From assembly GCA_023701135.1 (NCBI GenBank), contig JAMPXP010000028.1:1-50444 (forward strand): DNA of 50,444 nucleotides, written 5' to 3'. Of the stretch, positions 7,661-16,236 are shown one piece after another; the stretch's first letter is position 1, and the number at the start of each line of letters is the position of its first letter. The position numbers and the translations under genes were made by a program. The DNA comes from Desulfobacula sp. (GTDB lineage: Bacteria; Desulfobacterota; Desulfobacteria; Desulfobacterales; Desulfobacteraceae). A model generated the notes under the pieces. That model searched no databases. It saw only the letters and a list, made by a program, of their open reading frames with translations, and was not told the DNA's origin.

Positions 7661-8791
7661 TCAGGATTTTTTGGGTTTTTTGATTTCGTATTGGCCGTCA
7701 CCTTTGAAGGTGATTCCAGCCTCCACATAGTACACTTCTTTTAAGGAATTTTTCAAGTCCTTTGTCATATAAAAAGCTTCTCCGCTCCGGGCGCCCGTGG
7801 TGCAGACAAAAACAACAGGCTTGTCTGTCGGAAGCTCGTTGATCTTTTTCTCAAGATTTCCCACCGGGATATTGACGGCGGTTTTAAATGATCCCTTGGC
7901 GAATTCATCGGGATCACGGACATCAACGATGACAATGGACTCGGGATTGTTAGCCAGGATGGAGACGAAACGGTCAAGGTCGATGGCACCTTCAACCCCG
8001 CCTGATTTTGCCGCCACGGCAGGGGCGGAACCGCCATAGAGTTTTTCCCATTCCGGGTAGCCAAGGCTGAACACGGACACATCGGTGTATCCCATCTCAA
8101 TGGCCTTTTTTGCCGATTTATGGCTCAACGGACAATCCAGCCCGCCGCAGTAAAAAACCACAGGGGTTTTGAGATCTCTCGGCAGTTTGCCCTTGAGTTC
8201 GTCAAACTGGGTGTCGGGGATATTGACGGCCGTGGGGACGTGCCCTTTGTCATATTTGGCCTGCTTTGGCCGGGAATCCACGATCAGGGCCTTGTTCTCG
8301 GAAATCATCAGGGCCACCTGCTCTGCGCTGACGGAAGGGTAATTGCCTTTCAGGGTAACCCATTCCGGATATCCTTTTGAATAGACCTTCACGTTTTTAT
8401 AGCCCAGGGCTTCGGCTTTCCGGGCTGAATTATGGCTGAGCTTGCAGGTTTCACCTTCGCAGTAAAAAATCAGAAGGGCGCTTTTGTCCTGGGGGAGGAG
8501 ATTGGTTTTCTGATCAAATTCTGAAAACGGGATACTGACGGCGCCGGGGATATGGCCCTGGATAAATTTTGTCTTATAGGGCCGTGAATCGATGAGCATG
8601 ACATTGGCGGGCATGGGGATGTCCATGTGGGCCTTGACGAACTCGGCATCCACAATGTCATGGAACATCCATGACCGGTCTTCGGTCTGGCTCTCTGCGG
8701 TTTTTGCTGTTTGGCCAGGCGTACATCCCGTCAGCAGCAAAAGCCCTGAGAGAAACACAAGAAGCATTATGTTTGTAAGATTGTTTTTCAT
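7661..8791 (-). CDS. Lipoprotein with three rhodanese domains
   Basis: A 376-residue protein. The lipobox LTGC places Cys23 as the lipidated residue, so it is tethered to a membrane, facing the periplasm. Three rhodanese-like domains follow (about 45-150, 155-255 and 265-365). The first two have FYCEGETCKLSH and FYCGGLDCPLSH with paired cysteines (111/116 and 215/220); the third has FVCTTGARS with Cys330 in the usual active loop. Rhodaneses move sulfane sulfur between thiols. AAGGAG precedes the start. It is the first gene of the octaheme cytochrome operon, about 90 bases downstream of the expected start point of a sigma-54 promoter. Confidence 0.88.
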   Translation of the reverse strand: MKNNLTNIMLLVFLSGLLLLTGCTPGQTAKTAESQTEDRSWMFHDIVDAEFVKAHMDIPMPANVMLIDSRPYKTKFIQGHIPGAVSIPFSEFDQKTNLLPQDKSALLIFYCEGETCKLSHNSARKAEALGYKNVKVYSKGYPEWVTLKGNYPSVSAEQVALMISENKALIVDSRPKQAKYDKGHVPTAVNIPDTQFDELKGKLPRDLKTPVVFYCGGLDCPLSHKSAKKAIEMGYTDVSVFSLGYPEWEKLYGGSAPAVAAKSGGVEGAIDLDRFVSILANNPESIVIVDVRDPDEFAKGSFKTAVNIPVGNLEKKINELPTDKPVVFVCTTGARSGEAFYMTKDLKNSLKEVYYVEAGITFKGDGQYEIKKPKKS

Positions 8792-8889
8792 GGGATCTCC
8801 TTTTATCATTAAGGTTTGATTTGTGAAGGCTGTCATTGTTTCCAAGTTTCCAGCGTTTTTCAGCAATGCCTTTTCAGCAACACTATTTT

Positions 8890-8907
8890 AGCAATGAGTG
8901 TGCCAGG
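8890..8907 (-). promoter_or_regulatory. Sigma-54 promoter for the octaheme cytochrome operon
   Basis: Read on the minus strand, TGGCACA-CTCA-TTGCT gives the -24 GG at 8904-8903 and the -12 GC at 8892-8891, exactly ten bases apart, as required for RpoN. Transcription would start near 8879, leaving an 88-base leader before the rhodanese gene. A sigma-54 activator is encoded divergently at 9068. Between them, A+T-rich repeats (GTTAAT and TTTAAAC motifs, about 8930-9055) could be its binding sites. Confidence 0.85.
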
Positions 8908-9067
8908 ATTAATCCCATGCTGAACTGTATGATTAACTATCTGAGTTTAAACAGTAAAACCATGACAGCCCCCAATCTTTTTTCAAGAATTTGAAAAAAG
9001 ATCAGTTGCATATATGTTAATTCATTGTTAATTTAACTGTAAACCATATTAACACCTTCGGAGGGTT

Positions 9068-10441
9068 ATGGATATTGAAAAACAATGGCGGCCCATCATC
9101 GATGCCGTTCAGGACGGTATTATTATCGTGGATGAAAAAGGATGTTTTGTGGCAGCCAACCAGAATGCCCAATTAATGACCGGCTATACGGAAGAAGAGC
9201 TGAAGGGCCAATCCTGCAGGATACTAAATTGTACCGGATGTAAAATCATCGGCCAGGGCGCCGGAAAAAAATGGTGTTCACTTTTTTCCGAGGATTTTGT
9301 ACGGGAAAAAAAATGCGTTATTACCAATCGCAGAAATCAGGCCGTACCCATTATAAAAAATGCCACGGTGCTGTTTAATGAAAAAAATGAGATTGTGGGT
9401 GCGGTTGAAACCTTGAAAGATATTTCCGAGAACATCCACTATAAGAATGAGCTGGCTTCCATCAAACGGATGTACCATATTGATGACGGCTTTCACGGCA
9501 TCATCGGAAGAACGCCGGTCATGCAAAGCCTTTATGAGGGCATCGAGAGTCTCTCCTCTTTGGATACGCCGGTCATGATCCTGGGGGAGAGCGGAACGGG
9601 AAAGGAAATGGTGGCAAAGGCCCTGCATGAAACCGGGAACAGGGCCCAGAAGCCCTTCATAAAGGTCAATTGTGCGGCATTAAGCGAAAACATTCTTGAA
9701 AGCGAATTGTTCGGACATGTCAAAGGGGCCTATACCGGTGCGGAAAGTGACCGGATCGGCAGATTTGAGGCGGCCCATAAAGGCACGCTTTTCCTGGATG
9801 AAATCGGGGATATTCCTCTCTCGGTCCAGGTCAAGCTGCTCAGGGTCCTGGAGGAAAAAATGATTCAGCGGGTGGGGGCAAACCGGTCCATTCCCATTGA
9901 TGTCCGGATCATCACCGCCACCAACAGGGATCTGGAAGCCCTCATCGCAGCTAAAGCATTCAGGGAGGATCTCTATTTCAGAATCAATGTGTTTCCCTTG
10001 ACCATTCCGCCGCTTCGCCACAGAAAAGACGATATCACCTTGATCATCCAGCATTTTATTCAATTTTTGTCGGAAAAAACAGGGAAGAATATTCTGGGGT
10101 TCAGGCCCGAAGCCATGCGCATGATGGTGGCCTATCCCTGGCCGGGAAATGTTCGGGAATTAAGAAATACCATAGAATATGCCTTTGTCCTGGCAAGGGG
10201 GAAAAGTATCGGGCCGGAGCATCTGCCGGAAAAGATTACCGCCTCTAAGACCTCCCTGCCCGAACCTATGAATGACCGGAGAACCGATCCTGTCGTCAGG
10301 GTGGGCCTGTCTGAAAAAGAAATGCTTCTTGATGCGCTTCATAGGGCGGACGGGAATCAGAGCCGGGCTGCACAAAGCTTAGGTGTGAGCCGGGTCACCG
10401 TCTGGAAGCGCATCAAAAAATATGGGATACAGCTTAAATGA
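9068..10441 (+). CDS. Sigma-54-dependent activator, PAS-AAA-Fis
   Basis: A 457-residue bacterial enhancer-binding protein. A PAS domain (about 1-125) carries five cysteines, Cys50, 55, 58, 70 and 83, including a CTGC motif, suggesting a metal- or redox-sensing site. The AAA domain follows, with Walker A GESGTGKE (173-180) and the sigma-54 contact loop as GAYTGA (220-225) rather than the usual GAFTGA. A Fis-type helix-turn-helix lies at the end ([22 protein letters not shown]). It lies between two operons that each have a good sigma-54 promoter, so it probably controls both. No receiver domain is present, so sensing is likely direct. Confidence 0.93.
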   Translation: MDIEKQWRPIIDAVQDGIIIVDEKGCFVAANQNAQLMTGYTEEELKGQSCRILNCTGCKIIGQGAGKKWCSLFSEDFVREKKCVITNRRNQAVPIIKNATVLFNEKNEIVGAVETLKDISENIHYKNELASIKRMYHIDDGFHGIIGRTPVMQSLYEGIESLSSLDTPVMILGESGTGKEMVAKALHETGNRAQKPFIKVNCAALSENILESELFGHVKGAYTGAESDRIGRFEAAHKGTLFLDEIGDIPLSVQVKLLRVLEEKMIQRVGANRSIPIDVRIITATNRDLEALIAAKAFREDLYFRINVFPLTIPPLRHRKDDITLIIQHFIQFLSEKTGKNILGFRPEAMRMMVAYPWPGNVRELRNTIEYAFVLARGKSIGPEHLPEKITASKTSLPEPMNDRRTDPVVRVGLSEKEMLLDALHRADGNQSRAAQSLGVSRVTVWKRIKKYGIQLK

Positions 10442-10455
10442 ACCTGTCTGCCGGA

Positions 10456-10815
10456 TTAAAGGCTGATGACGGCCGCATCGCAGACAAGATCAATCAATTC
10501 TGCGGCAGTGGCAAACCGGCATGAGTCCGCAAGGTCCTTTTCCTCAATAAACCGTGATTTGGCACAGGGAGTGCAGACCAGGATCGGAACCTCATGGGCC
10601 TGCAGATGGGCCAGGGAATCATCCGCCGAATCTCCGGTGGCGGCTTTGATCCCTTCTGCCGCCCCTTTTCGTGCAAGGTATACCCCGTCATCCAGCAGGA
10701 ATACGGTCACATTTTTCCCTTTTTTCTGGGCAACGGCAGCAAGAAACAGTGCCCTGGTGGCCCGGTTGGGGTTGTCGGTTCCGCAGGACAGTGTCACAAC
10801 TACATTCTGGGTCAT
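10456..10815 (-). CDS. DsrE-family protein
   Basis: A 119-residue small cytoplasmic protein of the DsrE/DsrF-like family: a Rossmann-like core with a start strand (NVVVTLSCGTD), a helix (NRATRALFLAAVAQKKG), and a cysteine loop VCTPCAKSRFIEEKDL near residue 80 that matches the sulfur-carrying cysteine region of this family. Such proteins bind or transfer sulfur in persulfide form. It ends 15 bases from the activator stop, convergently, and lies in the sulfur-redox locus. Which partner it serves is not shown. Confidence 0.8.
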   Translation of the reverse strand: MTQNVVVTLSCGTDNPNRATRALFLAAVAQKKGKNVTVFLLDDGVYLARKGAAEGIKAATGDSADDSLAHLQAHEVPILVCTPCAKSRFIEEKDLADSCRFATAAELIDLVCDAAVISL

Positions 10816-11073
10816 TTTAGTCTCCTCTATAAATGGATATCAGAAATCGGTAGTTTCTTAATAAAGAAAATTCCGGTTGATGTAAAGCCACAGGACGTTA
10901 TTTATCAGGTTTGAGGTAGATTCCGGCAATGGATAGGGGTTAACACTAGGTTAACATTTCGGCGGTTACCATTTTGTATAAATTCTCAAGGCTGTTCCCG
11001 GGCCGAAGCAAAACCTTTGTGGATATGGGTTCCGGTATCTGAAAATGTGAATAATCTGCTGAAAAGAGATTTT

Positions 11074-11089
11074 TGGCATGATCATTGCT
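11074..11089 (+). promoter_or_regulatory. Sigma-54 promoter for the thioredoxin-ferredoxin-cytochrome b operon
   Basis: TGGCATG-ATCA-TTGCT has the -24 GG at 11075-11076 and the -12 GC at 11087-11088, ten bases apart. The expected start is near 11100, about 50 bases before the thioredoxin-like gene. The rest of the 336-base gap 10816-11151 holds a GTTAAC-rich pair (GGGTTAACACTAGGTTAACA near 10937-10956) that could be an activator site; no gene is seen in it. Confidence 0.82.
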
Positions 11090-11151
11090 ATAATTTATGC
11101 TATGCTCATATCCGGCCATAGTTATTATATCAACTGAATAAGGGACCTGAC

Positions 11152-11688
11152 ATGAAAAAAGAAAATATGCTGGTGATTGTGCTGATCTGTATGGCTTTTG
11201 CCGGTGTGATGATCCATAATCATATCCAAGAGGGAGAGGCTGTTGAAACTGCTCCCGGTAAAGCCGCTTCGGGAAAAGCCATTCCAGACTCAAAAGAAGC
11301 GGGCATCCAGTGGAAAACCTATGATGAAGGCCTGCAACTGGCCAAAAGCCGGAACAAACATATTTTTTTATATTTTCATGCAGACTGGTGCACCTATTGT
11401 AAGAAAATGGAAGCCACCACCTTTATGGATAAAAAAATCTGGACGTATTTAAATGAACATTTCATCAGCATCCAGGTGGATACGGAAAAAGACACGGACA
11501 TTTCCGAACAATGGAAGGTCAGGGGCCTGCCCACCATCTGGTTCCTTAAACCGGACGCCACAAAGCTGGACAGTCTTCCGGGCTATGTGGATGAAGACTA
11601 TCTTTCCAAGGTGTTAACCTATATTCAGTCGGGAAAATATGAAAAAATGAGTTTTAACGAATTCATGGAAACATTAAAGAGGAATTAA
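11152..11688 (+). CDS. Thioredoxin-fold protein, membrane-anchored or exported
   Basis: A 178-residue protein. A hydrophobic N-terminal segment (NMLVIVLICMAFAGVMI) serves as signal or anchor. The fold carries FHADWCTYCKKME near residues 77-89 with a CxxC redox pair, and the cis-proline loop GLPTIWF. This is the DsbD-gamma/thioredoxin_7 type, working in the periplasm on thiols or disulfides. AAGGGA precedes the ATG and the ferredoxin gene starts 4 bp later. A role in reducing cytochrome haem-binding cysteines or organosulfur disulfides is possible but inferred. Confidence 0.82.
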   Translation: MKKENMLVIVLICMAFAGVMIHNHIQEGEAVETAPGKAASGKAIPDSKEAGIQWKTYDEGLQLAKSRNKHIFLYFHADWCTYCKKMEATTFMDKKIWTYLNEHFISIQVDTEKDTDISEQWKVRGLPTIWFLKPDATKLDSLPGYVDEDYLSKVLTYIQSGKYEKMSFNEFMETLKRN

Positions 11689-11692
11689 AATC

Positions 11693-12655
11693 ATGAGGTC
11701 GCAAATTTCGCGCAGAGCCTTTATCAAAGGCTCCATTGCAGCAGCCGGGACCGTTGTCGCCGGGACAGGCATTGCAAAGGCTGCCGACGCCCTGGTCAAT
11801 GGAAAAAAAGAACCCCTGGCCACCCTTCTGGATATACAAAAATGCATCGGATGTGAAGAATGCGTTCGTGCCTGCAGGGATGTCAATGCCGCCAAATACC
11901 CGGAACCTGAAAAGCCTTTTCCCAAAATGTATCCCAAAACAGTCCCGGTTCAGGACTGGTCTGATAAAAGAGAGGTTATGGATCGCCTGACCCCTTATAA
12001 CTGGCTCTATATCCAGCACGCCTTCGTCAGCCTCAACGGCCGGGAAACGGAGCTGACCATTCCCAGAAGGTGTATGCACTGTGCGAATCCTCCCTGTGTC
12101 AAGCTTTGTCCCTGGGGAGCGGCAAAACAGGAAAAAAACGGGCTCTCACGGATTGATGCCGACCTCTGCCTCGGCGGATCTAAATGTAAGGCCGTCTGTC
12201 CCTGGAGTATTCCCGAAAGGCAGACCGGTGTCGGCCTTTACCTGGAACTGATGCCGGCCCTTGCCGGCAACGGGGTCATGTACAAATGCGACCGCTGCTA
12301 TAACCGGCTTGAAAAAGGTGAAACACCGGCCTGCATAGAGGCCTGCCCAGAAAATGTCCAGACCATCGGGCCGAGGCGCGAAATCCTGGAGCAGGCCCAC
12401 ACGCTTGCAAAAGAAATCAACGGATACGTTTATGGGGAACACGAAAACGGAGGGACCCATACCATTTATGTGTCTCCGGTTCCCTTTGACCAGTTGAATG
12501 CAGCCATAGAAAAAGGAAAGGGGAAACCCCATCTGGATCGGGTCGAAAACATGATGGCGGACGGCACAAATCTGTCCAGAGCCATGCTGATTGCTCCTCT
12601 GGCAGGTCTTGCAGCGGCCTTCGGGAAATTCTACCTCAAGTCCAAGGAGAAATAA
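11693..12655 (+). CDS. Tat-exported ferredoxin-type electron transfer subunit (HybA/NrfC-like)
   Basis: A 320-residue protein with a twin-arginine signal (SRRAFIKGSIAAAG) and several cysteine groups: CIGCEECVRAC, CMHCANPPCVKLCP, CLGGSKCKAVCP, and CDRCYN with CIEACP. The third group has one cysteine fewer than the usual pattern, so one cluster may be non-standard. A hydrophobic segment near the C-terminus (AMLIAPLAGLAAAFG) should hold it to the outside of the membrane, as in HybA. It would wire a quinol-reactive cytochrome b to periplasmic redox enzymes. It is flanked by the thioredoxin-like gene (4 bp) and the small cytochrome b gene (3 bp). Confidence 0.88.
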   Translation: MRSQISRRAFIKGSIAAAGTVVAGTGIAKAADALVNGKKEPLATLLDIQKCIGCEECVRACRDVNAAKYPEPEKPFPKMYPKTVPVQDWSDKREVMDRLTPYNWLYIQHAFVSLNGRETELTIPRRCMHCANPPCVKLCPWGAAKQEKNGLSRIDADLCLGGSKCKAVCPWSIPERQTGVGLYLELMPALAGNGVMYKCDRCYNRLEKGETPACIEACPENVQTIGPRREILEQAHTLAKEINGYVYGEHENGGTHTIYVSPVPFDQLNAAIEKGKGKPHLDRVENMMADGTNLSRAMLIAPLAGLAAAFGKFYLKSKEK

Positions 12656-12658
12656 TTC

Positions 12659-13105
12659 ATGAAATCCAAAGGAAAAACAAGATCCTATATTTACGGGTTG
12701 ATTCTTTTTTTGATCACCCTGTCCGGCTTTGGTCAGATGCCCATTTTCAGCCGGTATTATATTGCGAGCATCCCCGGCCTGGGGTGGCTGGGTGAATTTT
12801 ATACCACCCATATTTTGCATTATGCCTCAGCCGCCGGCCTGATCTTTCTGGCCGTATATGTCCTTTTTGATTTTGTGGTTCAGGGGGCAGGGGGCAAACG
12901 CATCACCGGATCAGGATATCTCAAGATGGGCATCATTGCCGGCCTGATCATCTCCGGCGGCCTGATGGTGGTTAAAAACCTTCCCGGCATCTATTGGGAT
13001 CACACTGCCGTCATTGTATTGGATCTGACCCATCTGGGGTTTTGCATGGCGCTCTTGATGGTGAGCCTGTATACGCTGATTTTCAAAAAAAGCTGGGTGA
13101 AATAA
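12659..13105 (+). CDS. Small four-helix membrane cytochrome b-like subunit
   Basis: A 148-residue membrane protein with four helices. Histidines at 51, 54, 115 and 125 lie near helix ends and are candidates for b-haem ligands. No known domain was recognised with confidence. The start has AAGGAG and follows the ferredoxin stop by 3 bp, so it is probably that protein's membrane partner, giving quinone access. It is the last gene of the sigma-54-driven unit and ends 9 bp from the convergent response regulator. Confidence 0.65.
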   Translation: MKSKGKTRSYIYGLILFLITLSGFGQMPIFSRYYIASIPGLGWLGEFYTTHILHYASAAGLIFLAVYVLFDFVVQGAGGKRITGSGYLKMGIIAGLIISGGLMVVKNLPGIYWDHTAVIVLDLTHLGFCMALLMVSLYTLIFKKSWVK

Positions 13106-13114
13106 GAAAGCCGC

Positions 13115-13504
13115 TCAAAGAAGCCCTATTTTTTTCATCTTCTCGACCAGAACCTCTTTATTAAAGGGCTTGATCACATAGCCGTCACATTTTCCAATGC
13201 AGGCCTTTACCGTATCCATATCGGAATGGGAGGTGACCATGAGGATCTTTGCCTTTTCCTGGGGTTCAAGGCCGCGTTCCGTTTCCATCTTCCGGATGGC
13301 GGTCAGAACATCTGTTCCGCTGATATCCGGCATGGAAATGTCAAGGGTGATCAGATTATAGAGTTTCCATTCTTCAAGGGCTGTTTTTACGGCGCTGATG
13401 GCGGCTTTCCCATTGATGACCCCTTCACATTGGCCGAAATCGGCTACGATTTTCATCATTTTTTTCCGGCTGACCAGCTCGTCATCAACAACAAGAATTT
13501 TCAT
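13115..13504 (-). CDS. Single-domain response regulator (CheY-like)
   Basis: A 129-residue receiver domain with no output domain. The acidic pocket (VVDDE, residues 5-9), phosphoacceptor Asp55 in LITLDISMPD, the TSH switch residues and the KPF lysine near 111 are all present. The start at 13504 has GGGAG upstream; an ATG 8 codons earlier does not. Its kinase and output partner are not encoded nearby. It may work in chemotaxis or a phosphorelay. Confidence 0.88.
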   Translation of the reverse strand: MKILVVDDELVSRKKMMKIVADFGQCEGVINGKAAISAVKTALEEWKLYNLITLDISMPDISGTDVLTAIRKMETERGLEPQEKAKILMVTSHSDMDTVKACIGKCDGYVIKPFNKEVLVEKMKKIGLL

Positions 13505-13619
13505 GGAGGGCTCCCTTTCCCGGCTCATATACTCTGATATTCAAAGAATAAATATGGGTGCAATCATTATGGATAAAATTTTTGTTTCAATATTAACGGA
13601 TTTATGTTTTTTTTCAAGT

Positions 13620-14480
13620 TCATTTTTTTAAAAAGGCAAGGCTGATACCCGAGAGAATGAAAAAAGAGGCGATCAGAAATCTTGACGAAATCATTTCCGA
13701 TAAAAATATAATACCGCACAGGGCCGTTATCACCGGCACCGTCAATTGCACAATGGCCGCCTGGGTGGATGTTAACCCCTGCAATGCAGCCGTCCAGATC
13801 ACATAGCCTGCCCCCGAGGCCAGGGTTCCGGACAGGATGGCTGCGGCTGCCCCCTTGGCCGTGATAAAAACCGGAGTTGGGATACAAAGTCCCAGGATAA
13901 AAACAAGGGGAATGGATATCATGAAATTAAAGGCCGTGGCCGATACAGGATCAGAGGCCTTTCTTCCCAGCAGGGAATATATGCCCCAGGCTGTACCGGC
14001 AATGGCCATGAGGCATGCACCCAGGGGGGAGGGAGCCTTTAATCCCGGGAATACAAGATACACCAGGCCTGAAATCGCCATGAAAAAACCGGTAAATTGA
14101 AGACGGGTCATTCTCTCTCCCGACAGCCACCCGGAAATGATCATGGTGGCCTGCACGGCCCCGAAAAGAATCAAGGCCCCTGTTCCGGCGTCCAGACGGG
14201 TATAGGCATAGGAAAAAAACAAGGCATAGAGGGTCAGCATGATGGGCATGAGCCGGTTTTTTTGATTCGTCATCCCCTTTAGCCGGTATTTTTTCAGCAC
14301 AAGAACAATTCCCAAAAACAGGGCTCCGGAACAGATACGGATGGATGTAAAACCGGCGGCGTCAATAAGGCCGCCTCCCAAGGCAAACCGGCACAGGATG
14401 GAATTGGCGGAAAATGCCGTTACGGCAAGGGCGGTCAACGCCATGATCCTGGCCGGGTTTGGCTCGGCATTCGATATCAT
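13620..14480 (-). CDS. EamA (DMT) family transporter
   Basis: A 286-residue protein with ten predicted helices in two EamA repeats (drug/metabolite transporter superfamily). The first starts ALAVTAFSANSILCRFAL and the second GTAWGIYSLLGRKASDP. These usually export amino acids, nucleobases or other metabolites. The start at 14480 has GGGGG ahead of it. It is divergent from the salvage operon, with 105 bases shared between them. Substrate unknown; export of a purine or methionine-related compound would fit the neighbours but is only a guess. Confidence 0.85.
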   Translation of the reverse strand: MISNAEPNPARIMALTALAVTAFSANSILCRFALGGGLIDAAGFTSIRICSGALFLGIVLVLKKYRLKGMTNQKNRLMPIMLTLYALFFSYAYTRLDAGTGALILFGAVQATMIISGWLSGERMTRLQFTGFFMAISGLVYLVFPGLKAPSPLGACLMAIAGTAWGIYSLLGRKASDPVSATAFNFMISIPLVFILGLCIPTPVFITAKGAAAAILSGTLASGAGYVIWTAALQGLTSTQAAIVQLTVPVITALCGIIFLSEMISSRFLIASFFILSGISLAFLKK

Positions 14481-14508
14481 TTGAACCCCCTGATTTTTAA
14501 AAAAGCGA

Positions 14509-14537
14509 TTAATTTTGTCCCAGGTTGCTGGTATAGT
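14509..14537 (+). promoter_or_regulatory. Putative extended -10 promoter of the SAM/MTA salvage operon
   Basis: TTAATT (14509-14514), a 17-base spacer and TGGTATAGT (14529-14537) form a weak -35 with a good extended -10. Transcription would begin near 14544, about 40 bases before the TTG start of the first salvage gene. Confidence 0.45.
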
Positions 14538-14585
14538 GCAGGTATTGTTCAAAGATCAACACAAATCAACAAGAGGGAGGATATT

Positions 14586-15422
14586 TTGATTGCCGTCGAA
14601 CAAAGACCCATTGTCCTCTTAACGGATTTCGGGCTCAAAGACGCCTATGCAGGCATATTAAAAGGGGTGGTGGCGTCCATCAGCCCCCAGACGTCTATCC
14701 TGGATCTGAGCCATGAGGTTCCTCCCCAGGATATTTTACAGGGAGCATTTTTACTGGCGACCTCCTTTTCCTATTTTCCCCGAGGCAGCGTCTTCTGTGT
14801 GGTGGTTGATCCGGGAGTCGGTTCGGACCGGAAGGCCATCTGCATCAAGACAGAAGATTATTATTTTGTCGGCCCGGACAACGGCGTCCTGTGGGAAGCG
14901 GCAAACCGCAACAGAATCAAAGGCATGATCCATCTGACCAACGCGGTTTATTTTTTGAATCCGGTTTCCGGAACCTTCCACGGCCGGGATATATTCGCCA
15001 CTGTTGCAGCCCATATTTCAAAGGGGCTGAAGGATATCACCCTGCTTGGAACCCCCCTGGAAAGCTGCGTGAAATTTGAATTCCCCCGGATCGGGGAAGG
15101 CAGGGATTCCCTGGAATTGTGTGTCATCCATATCGACCGCTTTGGAAATTTGATCCTGAATATCGAACTGGAATCCTTTAACCGGTTTGTCCAGGGCCGG
15201 GAATTCAGTCTGTCCATCAACGGTGAAAGGATCAACAAAGTCTTTTCCCATTATGCCCAGGCCAGGGACCGGGAATTATTTCTCATTGCCTCGTCCTCTT
15301 CCCATATGGAGATTTCCCTTAGAAATTCAAGTGCTGCTCTTGCGCTTCAGGCCGTCTGCCTGGACAAGGCAACCTTAATAAAAAGCTTAGGTCCTCTTGA
15401 TAAGTCTTTCCAATTGTGTTAG
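14586..15422 (+). CDS. SAM hydroxide adenosyltransferase (DUF62)
   Basis: A 278-residue enzyme of the fluorinase/chlorinase superfamily. The subset carrying LLTDFGLKDAYAGILKGV at the start and GPDNGVLW plus HGRDIFATVAAHI in the middle hydrolyses S-adenosylmethionine to adenosine and methionine. A TTG start at 14586 is preferred: GGAGG ends 5 bases before it, and the next residues (AVEQRPIVLLTDFG) match the family N-terminus. An upstream ATG at 14481 would add 35 unusual residues. It is followed by MTA phosphorylase and adenine phosphoribosyltransferase, so it may feed adenosine into purine salvage. Confidence 0.85.
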   Translation: MIAVEQRPIVLLTDFGLKDAYAGILKGVVASISPQTSILDLSHEVPPQDILQGAFLLATSFSYFPRGSVFCVVVDPGVGSDRKAICIKTEDYYFVGPDNGVLWEAANRNRIKGMIHLTNAVYFLNPVSGTFHGRDIFATVAAHISKGLKDITLLGTPLESCVKFEFPRIGEGRDSLELCVIHIDRFGNLILNIELESFNRFVQGREFSLSINGERINKVFSHYAQARDRELFLIASSSSHMEISLRNSSAALALQAVCLDKATLIKSLGPLDKSFQLC

Positions 15423-15463
15423 GCGCTTTCAGTATAAACAAAGATTTTTACAGGAGAACCGGA

Positions 15464-16213
15464 ATGTTGAAAATCGGTATTATCGGCGGATCAGGACTGG
15501 ATGATCCCCATATCTTACAGAACCCGGAAGCGCTTCATATCCAAACCGAATACGGAGAGCCGTCTTCTTCCCTTTTATCCGGCCGGATTCAGGGTGTTGA
15601 AACTGTTATCCTGGCCCGGCACGGCCGAAAACACCAGTACAGCCCCACCCAGGTCAATAACCGGGCCAATATCAGGGCCCTTCAGAAGGCCGGGGTGACC
15701 CATATCATTGCCACGACGGCCTGCGGCAGCTTAAGAGAGGAAATCAGCCGGGGGCATCTGGTCATCCTGGACCAGTTTATTGATTTTACACGGTTCAGGA
15801 AGACTTCTTTTGTGGAATCCTTTGAAAACGGCCCGGTTCATACGGCCATGGCCCATCCCTTTCATGAAGGATTGAGAAGATGTCTTTCGGACTGCGCCCG
15901 GAAACTGGATCTGGCGGTTCACGACCAAGGCTGCGTCATCACCATTGAAGGCCCGAGGTTTTCAACCGTTGCAGAATCCAAGATGTTCCGGATATGGGGG
16001 GCCGATGTCATCAATATGTCCATTGCCCCTGAAGCCATGCTGGCCAATGAGGCCGGGATTCCCTATGCCGCCGTGGCCATGTCCACGGACTATGACTGCT
16101 GGAAAGAAGATGAGGCACCGGTGACCTGGGATGAAATCCTTGAGGTGTTTCACCATAATTCGGACAATGTCAAAAAACTCCTGGTTAAAGTGATTGGGGA
16201 ATTTAAAGAATAA
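15464..16213 (+). CDS. mtnP: S-methyl-5'-thioadenosine phosphorylase
   Basis: A 249-residue enzyme of the purine nucleoside phosphorylase family. It has GIIGGSGLDD at the N-terminus, the phosphate site ARHGRKHQYSP, and MSTDYDCW near residue 205, which marks the MTA type. It splits 5'-methylthioadenosine, a by-product of polyamine synthesis or SAM radical reactions, into adenine and methylthioribose-1-phosphate. AGGAG lies 7 bases before the ATG. The adenine it releases is used by the next gene. A methylthioinosine-specific variant is less likely given that motif. Confidence 0.9.
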   Translation: MLKIGIIGGSGLDDPHILQNPEALHIQTEYGEPSSSLLSGRIQGVETVILARHGRKHQYSPTQVNNRANIRALQKAGVTHIIATTACGSLREEISRGHLVILDQFIDFTRFRKTSFVESFENGPVHTAMAHPFHEGLRRCLSDCARKLDLAVHDQGCVITIEGPRFSTVAESKMFRIWGADVINMSIAPEAMLANEAGIPYAAVAMSTDYDCWKEDEAPVTWDEILEVFHHNSDNVKKLLVKVIGEFKE

Positions 16214-16236
16214 GATCGGAAAGGATGGAAAGAAGA

